A DNA stretch of 60,000 nt from Liolophura sinensis. Taxonomy: Eukaryota > Mollusca > Polyplacophora > Chitonida > Chitonidae. Positions 12,601 to 20,700 of the stretch are shown here, piece by piece (the first letter of the stretch is position 1; each line of letters starts with the position of its first letter). The notes under the pieces were generated by a model that ran no database searches, was not told where the DNA came from, and saw only the letters and a program-made list of their open reading frames with translations. The stretch is taken from positions 28,112,628 through 28,172,627 of the forward strand of contig NC_088305.1 in assembly GCF_032854445.1 (NCBI RefSeq). The letters are read 5' to 3'. The position numbers were made by a program, and so were the translations under genes.

Positions 12601-13347
12601 ATCAGCCTCACAGAACATCTCAAATGCGATCCAATCTGCTTTATCGAATTTCCACCTAGGTACACGTTCTAAAGAATTAGAAGTGATATGTTCTAGGATT
12701 ATAGGAAAATGGTCACTACCACAAAGATCGTCATGCACCTTCCAAGAAAAATCAAGGAGAAGAGATGGATCCGTGATAGTGAGATCGATAGCAGAATAAG
12801 CGCCATTACCTGGATGTAAATAGGTATTAGAACCATCATTGAAATAACACAGTTCATCTTTCGATAAAAAATCTTCCAAAGTTTTGCCTTTAGCGTTTAT
12901 ATTATTACTGCCCCATAGAGGGTTATGGGCATTAAAATCCCCCATTATTATAAAAGGGGATGGGAGTTGTTCTTTCAAGTTATGTAATTGAGAGATTGAC
13001 AAAGAAGAATGAGGAGGAATATAGATCGAACATAAAGTAACTGTTTCCGACAAAGAAACACGGACGGCCACAGCCTGAAACTCAGTAACGAGATCAACAG
13101 GGCTGTGAATTATATTATTATTTACGAAAATAGAGGAGCCGCCACAAGCTCGCTCTTCTTCACCAGAATAATTGCTATAAAGTGTATAATTTTTAAGAGA
13201 TAATTTATCTTTGTCAGATGTCTTCAGGTGAGTTTCCTGAAGACACAGGGCTATAGGATTTAATGATTGAACAAGCTGTGTTATTTCAATAAAATTGACC
13301 TTAAGACCTCGACAATTCCATTGTATAATTTTATCGTATATCGCCAT
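9649..13347 (-). CDS. LINE ORF2: endonuclease / reverse transcriptase / RNase H
   Basis: This 1,232-residue protein should nick DNA and copy the element's RNA at the nick. An APE-type endonuclease spans about 1-220 (WNCRG 10-14, QETH 37-40, GDFNAH 136-141, SDHFPI 211-216). The RT spans about 450-740 (NNYRPIALTS 511-520, FFDLEKAYD 582-590, GVPQGSILSP 640-649, catalytic YVDD 672-675). RNase H spans about 965-1090 (TDGS 971-974, E1005, D1029, D1082). A C-x2-C-x7-H-x4-C motif follows at 1175-1191. Its ATG shares one base with the ORF1 stop (TAATG), which suggests stop-restart translation. The length is normal for the family and no stop or frameshift interrupts it. Confidence 0.96.
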   Translation of the reverse strand: MAIYDKIIQWNCRGLKVNFIEITQLVQSLNPIALCLQETHLKTSDKDKLSLKNYTLYSNYSGEEERACGGSSIFVNNNIIHSPVDLVTEFQAVAVRVSLSETVTLCSIYIPPHSSLSISQLHNLKEQLPSPFIIMGDFNAHNPLWGSNNINAKGKTLEDFLSKDELCYFNDGSNTYLHPGNGAYSAIDLTITDPSLLLDFSWKVHDDLCGSDHFPIILEHITSNSLERVPRWKFDKADWIAFEMFCEADITPETLKAADDPILKFNELVLQAADRTIPKTSTNPQSKSKPWYDNDCRKAIKDRKKAERRFNHCPTDNNLNQVRNFRAKARRLLKSKRRSCWRNFVSGITSKTPMRKVWNMVQKLKGKNNKAKVQHLKDDEDNILTSTSDIANKLAETISNKSSSENYTKKFQYIKNQKEKTKLPFSSKNLEDYNCPFNIEELKTALKKANDTACGPDNVYYKFLNHLPPEPLETLLDLLNDIWITGNFPPSWREACIIPVPKPGKDHTDPNNYRPIALTSCVCKTMERMINDRLVWFLETNKLLSNIQCGFRQGRSTMDHLVRFETFIRDGFINNEHVVSIFFDLEKAYDTTWKYGILKDLADMGLKGRLPLFISQFLSDRQFRVRVGSTLSDSYEQEMGVPQGSILSPTLFSIKINSLAKTLTSGTEGSLYVDDFLICYRAKNMNNIERQLQLCLNKIEKWATENGFRFSTSKTVGMHFCNKRKLHLDPQLNFCGKQVKIVGETKFLGIIFDSKLSFIPHLKMLKAKCTKALDIIKVVSSIDWGADRSVLLNLYRSLVRSKLDYGSIIYGSARKSYIKMLDPVHHQGLRLSLGAFRTSPVESLYVEANEPSLYHRRIKLSLQYSTKLKAHPTNPAYDCVFNPLYVDKYTKCPNKIPSFGLRIQDHIVGGNIKLEDIAPVSFPESPPWLLPQPKLIFDLRKYNKSNINPLIIQQGFAEIKANYTDYKFIYTDGSKDGDRVATAAVLEQRVSSFRLPSSSSIFSAEARAILLALSYVSSGCAQRAMICTDSLSCLLAIQNNKFKNPLILQILAIHRKLIRRGKDIIFCWIPSHIGIHGNTVADREAKAALNKPISKIKIPYTDMKSNILKYIRCLWQGEWNLQAHNKLHAIHPVIGYNSYTLNMSRRDQVVLTRCRIGHSHLTHNFILDGSSAPECVGCDAQYGIKHILVDCVDFAHVRQRFYMVNSIYDLFDSIAGDVVINYLKAIGLYHRI

Positions 13348-14651
13348 TATGGAGGGAGACGTATAGGAGATTTATCTTTGTGTTTGGACCGTGGACGACC
13401 CTTTCTTGGAGATGCGCTGTTAGATCTCCCTGATGCGGGTGATGTATCCATCACATCCGCATCTGATGCTAAAGGACCAACGTCCTCCAACGATCCAAAC
13501 TTATTATAAGTTTGAATGGGATCCCTAGTGGCCTTAGACGTGCGGTTTGATTGTCCACTAGGTTTACGATCTTGTTGATTAGACCCTTTTTGACCCACCT
13601 TAGATTTATTTTTATCAGCAGGAGCAGATGTACTGTTATGGCTCTTTCGTTCGATATCCGGTTGTATTGTCTGCGTAGAACAAGAAGTCATTTCTTGGTT
13701 TACAGGTTTAACTAATTGTGGTAGAGTTATTGTTTTAGGTTTGTCATCACCAATGGGCCAAGTTATAGATGTTTGAGTGCCAACCGATGTGGACACTTTC
13801 TTGACTACATTGGCGAATGAAGTTTTCAGGGGAGTGCTCTGAGCGGAGATCAGGCGACGTGCTTCTAGGTAAGTAATGTTATTTTGCACCTTTAATGTTA
13901 TAATCTGTTTCTCTTTAATAAAAAGAGAACAGTCCTTAGAGGAGGCCATATGGGCTTCGCCACAATTGAAACATTTTATTGTTTTAGTGCAGTCGAAGCC
14001 CTCGTGGCCTTCTCCTGCACATCTGAAACACACCAACTGATTTCTACATTGGCCCTTGCCATGCCCAAATTTTTGACATGTAAAGCACCTCGTTGGATTA
14101 GGTATGTATAGGTCCACTCGAACACTATACGGGCCAATGTAGATCGATTGAGGAACAGATGGATTGTTGAAAGTCAGCAAATAAGTATTCAGTTTTATAA
14201 TGTTATCGCCTTTTTTTGTTGTAAATCGCTTGACTTTAACAACTCCTTGCGATTTTAATTCAGAACATATCTGTTCCTCGGTGAAGTCGGCAAGGTCCTG
14301 ATCTCTATCTCGGATTACTCCCTGACTAGAATTTAATGTTGTGTGAGGAGACACAACAACAGTAAAATCAGCAATTTTATTTATGGACATTAAATTAAGA
14401 GCCTGCTGTTTACGAAATACTTCGATCAGAACATCGCCCGACCGAAGCTTTTTAACTTGTTTAACTTGCCCTGCCGATCCTTCTATACATTTTTTAAGCA
14501 AGAAGGGGTCCAATTTGCATGCAGGTCTTGTGTTGTTTTTTGTAGACAGGACAATAAAGGCAGGCCAATTATTGGACCCACTGTCCGTATCTATCAAAAC
14601 TTCATTTTTTCGTTTTTTAGAAACATTTGGGGAAAGGTTTAATGAAGACAT
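13347..14651 (-). CDS. LINE ORF1: Gag-like nucleic-acid-binding protein with three zinc knuckles
   Basis: This 434-residue protein probably coats the element RNA. Three knuckles lie at C189-C202 and C208-C221 (both C-x2-C-x4-H-x4-C) and C227-C241 (C-x2-C-x3-H-x6-C). The C-terminal third is rich in Ser, Lys, Gln and Pro and ends basic. The order of an RNA-binding region followed by knuckles is typical of ORF1 in I, Jockey and related clades. The start ATG at 14651 is the first in a long open frame after the untranslated leader. Confidence 0.92.
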   Translation of the reverse strand: MSSLNLSPNVSKKRKNEVLIDTDSGSNNWPAFIVLSTKNNTRPACKLDPFLLKKCIEGSAGQVKQVKKLRSGDVLIEVFRKQQALNLMSINKIADFTVVVSPHTTLNSSQGVIRDRDQDLADFTEEQICSELKSQGVVKVKRFTTKKGDNIIKLNTYLLTFNNPSVPQSIYIGPYSVRVDLYIPNPTRCFTCQKFGHGKGQCRNQLVCFRCAGEGHEGFDCTKTIKCFNCGEAHMASSKDCSLFIKEKQIITLKVQNNITYLEARRLISAQSTPLKTSFANVVKKVSTSVGTQTSITWPIGDDKPKTITLPQLVKPVNQEMTSCSTQTIQPDIERKSHNSTSAPADKNKSKVGQKGSNQQDRKPSGQSNRTSKATRDPIQTYNKFGSLEDVGPLASDADVMDTSPASGRSNSASPRKGRPRSKHKDKSPIRLPP

Positions 14652-15304
14652 GGCAGATCAATAAAAATTCACCCCACGTGTCCCCCACCCACCACGGAGT
14701 GCCAACAAGGGCGATGCCTGAACCCGGGGATACCCAGCAGGAAAACGCATCAAGGACTCCACATGAGGTATACTCGAATAGATGGCCTTAACATGCACAC
14801 CCAATTCCCCACCACGAGCACCTCTGTCTCCTTAGCAAAGAAGAAGGTGGCACATCAAATACACACCACTCGATTGACCCATGAGCCACCGCCTCAATCG
14901 TAGTCACGCAAACGAAATTTCAGAAATAGCAATTTCTCTAAGGAATAGTGTCATGGAAATATGTTTGGACTACGCAGAGGCAAGGCGTGACCAAGCCGAT
15001 TGATCGGACCGGGCCCATCCGACCTCCCGTCTCACTCCAAGTAAGGGCCAAAGTGGCGTGTTGGGCGTGAGGATCTCGCAAGACCAACACACCCTCAGAC
15101 ACCAGGATCCCGTCCTCGGAGATTACGGGTCGCAACCCACGGCAAACAGGTCGCTCCCCGGTTGCCTCTCACACAACCGGGAAGATGTGAGCCTATTATA
15201 TTCACCGGGCGCACACAGGAGAGCTCTAGGTTAGTCGACTTTTACGACAAGCTTGCCCAGAGGGCTGAGGTCCTATTCTTATCACCCCGGAAACCCCACG
15301 GGGG
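14652..15304 (-). promoter_or_regulatory. LINE 5' untranslated leader, likely holding the internal promoter
   Basis: These 653 bases lie between the element's 5' end (starting CCCCGTGGGG on the minus strand) and ORF1. They are less AT-rich than the surroundings and have no coding potential I trust. LINEs of this type carry an internal promoter here; the exact elements cannot be read. Confidence 0.6.
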
Positions 15305-15316
15305 TCTGTCATATGA
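15305..15316. repeat. Right target-site duplication of the LINE
   Basis: Exact copy of TCTGTCATATGA found at 9386-9397. Confidence 0.93.
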
Positions 15317-15603
15317 CGACGAAGGAATACTTAAGGTGTATGTAATGTGCCTCCTTGTTGCAGGACGGATTTCCACCGCTCTTTTATCTAGTGCTGCTTC
15401 ACTGAGACGACTTACCGAAAGCAAGTAAGCCTCCCTGCCCGAGCCATTATACTGATACGGATCAACCAGTCGTTGCACTATTCCCTTCATGCTGAACGTT
15501 AAGCAAGGAAGTTACAACTTCCTCTTTTAAAGTCTTAGATGTGACTCGACCCAGGATTGATCCCGGAGCGGACGCTCTACCAACTGTGCTATCCGGACCG
15601 GTG
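15317..15603 (-). mobile_element. tRNA-derived SINE inside the gypsy remnant, unit A
   Basis: Read on the minus strand, the head has an A box TAGCACAGTTGG and a B box GATCAATCC, both matching pol III consensus, followed by a conserved central part with AGGAAGTTG and a GTTNAGCATGAA-like stretch. It sits between the gag and zinc-knuckle fragments of the decayed gypsy element. The same insertion is in unit C at 38440-38726, so it is older than the A/C split. No clear target-site duplication was found. Confidence 0.6.
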
Positions 15604-15605
15604 AA

Positions 15606-16327
15606 ATGTGGAAGATGAAAATGGAACATAACTTACGGATAAGGAAGATAGAAAGCAAGGAGAAAACTGAAGGGGCTACTTATAATACCAACTCTGTTCA
15701 CCACGGATTTGATCTAGCTAAAAACATTTCATTGACGCCGCAGAAAAATAAAACTAGACCATCATTTAAAGGAAAGCCGACTCAAGGAAAGGACATGCAC
15801 AGATCATTTGCCATTACTGTCACAAGAGAGGTCATCTTAGGTCAGAATGTTGGCTATTGAAAGAAAATCGAGCAGAGAAAAAGCCAGTAGCGTTCGTCAC
15901 TCACAACAAGCGATTGGCAGTGAATGAAATAGTACCAGAATGTAGCAACGCAACAACAAATGATGTGGAGGTGGGGTCATCACCACCGATCAGCCAGCGT
16001 CCATACCGGCTTAATCTTACGAAGTCCCAGAAGGTACAACAGGAAATTGAATACATGATGGAGAATAACGTCACTGAACCAAGTCAGAGTAATTGGTGTT
16101 CTCTGATTGTGGTTATTCCCAAACCAGATGGCTCCATCAGGCTGTACGTTGATTACCGCCAGGTCAATGCCGTAACCAATGATGACTCATATCCCATTCC
16201 ACGCAAAGAAGATTGTATTGACAAAGTTGGAAAAGCTAAATTTGTCAGCAAAATAGATTTGTTAAAAGGGTATTGGCTAGTACCACTGACGGACAAGGCC
16301 AAGGAAATTTCGGCGTCACCTGAATAA
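15606..16327 (+). pseudogene. Ty3/gypsy-like gag zinc knuckle and RT fragment, unit A
   Basis: One frame carries a CCHC knuckle at 15809-15850 (CHYCHKRGHLRSEC), then KENRAEKKPVAFV, then an RT N-terminal part with QQEIEYM, EPSQSNW, VVIPKPDGS, YPIPR and FVSKIDLLKGYW. The knuckle runs directly into the linker before RT with little or no protease region, and the frame ends at a TAA at about 16325. The upstream segment is in another frame. This is a decayed element. Confidence 0.85.
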
Positions 16328-16364
16328 ACTCTTTAGGCGACTTTCAGAACAACTGGTCATCAGT

Positions 16365-16586
16365 TTGAAGAAGAGTGAGTTCGCCAAGGCCACAGTCACA
16401 CATCTTGGACATGTGGTTGGAGGTGGACAAGTTGTACCTCGGAGGGCCAAAATAAAAGCCATAGTCGACCAACCAGTGCCTACAACCAAGAAAGAAATCC
16501 TCAGGGTTTTAGGCGTCTGTTGTTTCTGTCGGAAGTTTCTGCATCACTTCGCTTTGCTTTCAGAATTAGAAAAACAAACATACTAG
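16365..16586 (+). pseudogene. RT C-terminal fragment of the gypsy-like element, unit A
   Basis: A 73-residue stretch with KKSEFAKATVTHLGHVV, PTTKKEILRVLG and CFCRKFLHHFA matches the end of Ty3/gypsy RT. The catalytic YxDD block that should lie between this and the preceding fragment is missing, so the element cannot encode active RT. Similarity to units B and D resumes at its last 40 or so bases (GCATCACTTC onward). Confidence 0.85.
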
Positions 16587-16639
16587 TGGTCGACCAGATG
16601 TCAGTATCATGTGATTAAGTATAGGCTGTCGTGTCTGGT

Positions 16640-17000
16640 GTGTTTAGCATGACGTGCCGGTGGTACAGTGCCACGAATATGTCGGCCTATATTGATTTCG
16701 GCATGACGTACAAGTGGTACAGCGGCATGAATATGTCGGCATTGGGTGCGGTCCGCTCCCTTGAGTTCGGCATGACGTGCCAATGTTACAACGGCATGTT
16801 TATGTCGGCTTTGGGTGCAGCGCGCTACATTGAGTTCGGCATGACGTGCCTGTGGGACAGCGCCAGTAATATGTCGGCTTTGAGTACGGCCCGCTACCTT
16901 GAGTTCTGCATGACGTGCCAATGGTATACCGCCGTGGATATGTCGGGTCCGAGTGCGATCTGCTACATTGATTTCTGCATGACGTAATAGAGAGTCAGTA
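16640..17000 (+). repeat. 69-bp minisatellite, unit A
   Basis: About five imperfect units of 69 bases, each with GGCATGACGTGCC, ATGTCGGCTTTGGGTGC and CGCTACATTGAGTTC. Because 69 is divisible by three, long frames stay open on both strands (for example a 23-residue periodic peptide with MSALGA..YIEFGMTC). Homologues occur in units B, C and D. Probably not coding. Confidence 0.85.
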
Positions 17001-17617
17001 TTAGGAATATGTCAGAATTCTGCTACACTGGATTCCCAACATATTCATAGTTCTGTCTCACTGGAACGTCATGCCGAACCCAATGTAGCAGACCGGACCG
17101 AATGCCAAGATATTTAATTAATAAAAATTCATTGAAATATTATTTAACATAGTGTTATCCAACAATCAAAGAAATCAGTAAGTAAATAAAATCGACACAC
17201 GCCACTCAACCTTTAACCTTCGCTCTTAAAACGTGGAAACAAACATAGATTAGATCAAAGCGAGCAGATTGAGAGTAAGTCTTTTATTAGATCTAATTAG
17301 CCACAAGTCAGTATTGGGGGTGGCGACGAGTAAAGGTGTTTTATATATGTATGTAGGAAACCGTCAGGTTTTAAGTCATACTCCACAATTTTGCAGTCAC
17401 ATGGAGATGAGGAGCCATTAGGTTTGCTTAAATACACCGTGTCTTCTTGTGGCAGATCGAGTCCCTGCTGTTGACAAAGTGCTGCCAACAGCCACTACAG
17501 TTGGTATCTTTGTCCATGTTTTTGACGGGGGTTTTCGTTCGTGTGTTACCATTTACATGTACCTGTAGTTACATATTAAAATGTCACAAATGCTGCCTCG
17601 GAACCACAGGAATTTGG

Positions 17618-17623
17618 TTTATT
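17618..17623 (-). terminator. Polyadenylation signal of lectin gene B
   Basis: Canonical AATAAA on the minus strand about 85 bases after the stop codon. The matching signals are at 28435-28440 (gene C) and 40745-40750 (gene D). Confidence 0.6.
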
Positions 17624-17707
17624 ATAAAGATGTAAGTTAAATTAAACAATAATTTAATTTAAATATCACGTAAACCTCTTTAAAGAAAAACAATAGTAAT
17701 CGGTTTT

Positions 17708-20700
17708 CTAATCATTTGTGTTCTTCGAAACACCAACAACTCGATAGCACTCAGAGTCTGTAGGACATGTGTTGACCACTACAGAAAGACTCAGTAGAGC
17801 GCACAGTCCTCGGTGTAACTCGACACGAACTCCTCTACAGCTATTGTCATTTATACATTTGACTGCACAGTCCAATAGGCTCTTCACAGGCGAAGTGATC
17901 CGTAAAGTATCAGGATACTCCTCAGTGCATCTGTGTAAATAAAACTTTCGAAATCCGGGACATAATGATCCACCTACAAAAACCAAACATAAAGTATTGA
18001 GACTCAAAAACTGTCTAAAAAAGACATTTTAGTGTACTAACTCCAGATCGAACAGGACGCTACTAGACCCAGACACCCGAGGTAACCCTGTGGTCAGTGA
18101 TTTAGCCTTCCAGGGCATCGCAATTACCCAGGAGCCTATCACCAATATACTCTCTCTGAGTTCAAGTTTAGTTCTCACCGGATTCCTTTAATGGGAAGTT
18201 CTGGCATCAAACTCCGGATGGTCGTGGGTGTCCCCCGGGCTCTGTCCGGTTTCCTCCCAACATGTTGGTCGCCGGCGAATAAGTAAACTATTCTTGGGTA
18301 CGGCTTAAAATACCAATCAAATGAATAAATAAATACAAAGACCTACTTACTCGTGTCTGGTGAAGCAGAGAGGGATGTCGTCGATGTTGCCATCGTCGTT
18401 GTTGATGTTGTTGTTGTTGCTACCAATACAGAAGAAAATATATTGTGTGGCTAAAAATACTGACCATCTCTTACTTGGTCGATCTGAATGAAAGAAAAAC
18501 AAATTACTCCTATCTGCACAGAAAAAATATACTGTATCATACTAGTTTTCATATCTAGAAACCCTTCTACGTGACGCTGTCAAAAGCCTTCCTTTCTGAA
18601 TGAGAGTGCGCACCATGTGTTAGTTCTAAAATTAGAGTTTAGGCCACCAACAAAGTTATTAATCGCCTGTTGATGATGTACGGTAGATTTTCCTGTTTTC
18701 AATCAAAGCTTTCCACAAGTTTATCTTTCGGACGGCGCCGACTGCGGCCAACACGAATCGAAAAAGGAGAGTGGCGAAGTTTGGCTTGCTGTCGTTCCGC
18801 CATGTACATGTACATAATTTTGGTCTTCATTATTCATGAATAACTAGCTGGTTTGAAATCACAAAAACTATATGATTAAAGGAAACATCATTTGTGGCGT
18901 ACAGTATGGATATTTTGAGAAGAGCACGCTCTAAAAGAAGGAATTTCAAGTTTGTGAACGGAAACATTTCTGAAAGTTAAGCTGGAAAGAATAAAACAGA
19001 TCTCAGATCGAAAAATACGTTTTAGGCGATGTAGGACAAACTGCACTGTTATTCGTACACGTGACTTGCAATATTGACCTATTTATTGGTATTTACTGGT
19101 TATCTTGGTCTCACTGATATTTCACATACACATTGTCGGTTTGTTTCATATGTTTAACAATCCAGAGTAAGCCTTCTTCACAGTGTGAAATTTTATGTTG
19201 TTTATTTTGTACCCTGCAGGCGATATCCTGACATGATTGAAGAAAGAAGCTAATTCGACTCAGCAACAGTCTCAAGAAGGTCATGAAATGAAACCTTTCA
19301 GCACATTTTGTCACATGTTGCTCCACTGTTGTGTTGCATGTTAGAGTCTGTCTATGGTGCAAAATTTAGGCTGACACTCTGGTACACTCCGGTGCACAAT
19401 TAAGACTTACACCCTTGTACACTCCGGTGCACAATTGAGACTTACACCCTGGTACACTCCGGTGCACAATTAATGCTGACACTCCGGTACACTCTGGTGC
19501 ACAATTAAGACTTACACTCCAGTACACTCCGTTTCACAACTTTAACTGACACTCTGATTGCTAACAACAGATCCTTTGTTCTTGCACTACATTGGTCATC
19601 GAAATGTGTGTAACATGTATAATGAGATGAACTCGATTACCCACCTAAGACGCCAGAGCCACCCAGAAGGGGTCTAAGTTTCACCTCTTGAATATCGAGA
19701 ACGAGAGTAAACCATCTGCCACCAGCAAGTAACTGACCAACTTTCCTACATCTAACACACATAGGCCTACATTCACCTCTACATCAAGTTTAATACCCGT
19801 ACCTTATGGTGGAAGGCAAGTGATTGCCCTTCATGTTAAACCAAATAAACAGCTGAACGAGTGATGTCAAATGTCTAATACATCTAAACTCTCACGTTCG
19901 AGAGTGAGATTGAACGAATTTACCACTCCTGTGCCTGCCATCAGGAGTTCCGAGTTTGAACTCAGTAAATTAGAAAGGATTGCTACTGTATCATGTGACT
20001 TGTGATAAAATGTTATACAAGTTTCATTGACAAAGGTTTACCATTCGCCTGTCTAGCTCTGTTTTGGGGGCATACATGGCGTATCTTTCCTTCATTAATT
20101 TATTATGTTCACAAACGTTTAGGTTCTGACTTTTTCCATCGTTCGTCGACAAGAAACAACATTTGGTTTAATTTATTTTTGTTATAGTGGGTGTAACCAC
20201 AGACAGTTGCCTACCATTTTGATAGGTGCATAGGTGCAGTGGGGCTTTATTTACCTTCGGCGACAAAAGAGTTCGAACTCGAAACTCCTGCATTAAACTC
20301 AAGGTTTTAACCTGAAGATGCTAAAGAGGCTAAATAGGCTGAAGTCGATCTTCACAGCACAGACACATATTCTCAAGCTCGGATTCCGCTGGACATTCTT
20401 CTTTTGAATTAGTTCAAGTATCAATTTAAACATCAATCTACACATATCTGTTTTGTTCCTACTGCAAAAAAACTTACTCGTGTCACGTTCACAGATGACT
20501 GCATAAGAAGAGAAAGGTGAAGTTGATGCCCATTTGGTAGAAGTTTGTTTGTATGCCCGATTTCCTGAAGCGGTATCCGCCCATCGGGTGTCCCTGCTCG
20601 ACACTATCTGCCCGGAATTCACCCATCTCCAAACACCTGATGATTTTGACAATCCCAGCCAGTGTTGAATACCTGTAGAAGTGCAGTATTTAATTATTTA

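Larger units (their letters stand above)
9398..15304 (-). mobile_element. Full-length non-LTR retrotransposon (I-superfamily LINE with RNase H)
   Basis: The element is 5,907 bases in minus orientation and bounded by a perfect 12-base target-site duplication. Its 5' leader is about 653 bases (14652-15304), then ORF1, then ORF2 overlapping by one base (TAATG), then a 3' region of about 250 bases ending in a short TTCA-type repeat tail rather than poly(A). An ORF2 with endonuclease, RT and C-terminal RNase H, plus an ORF1 with CCHC knuckles, places it in the I superfamily (I, Nimb or close relatives). Both ORFs are uninterrupted, so it may be young or active. Confidence 0.93.

Noticed and set aside
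15540-15603. Possible tRNA gene on the minus strand
   Set aside because: A and B boxes are good but the flanking sequence continues as a SINE body, so it is a tRNA-derived SINE head rather than a functional tRNA.
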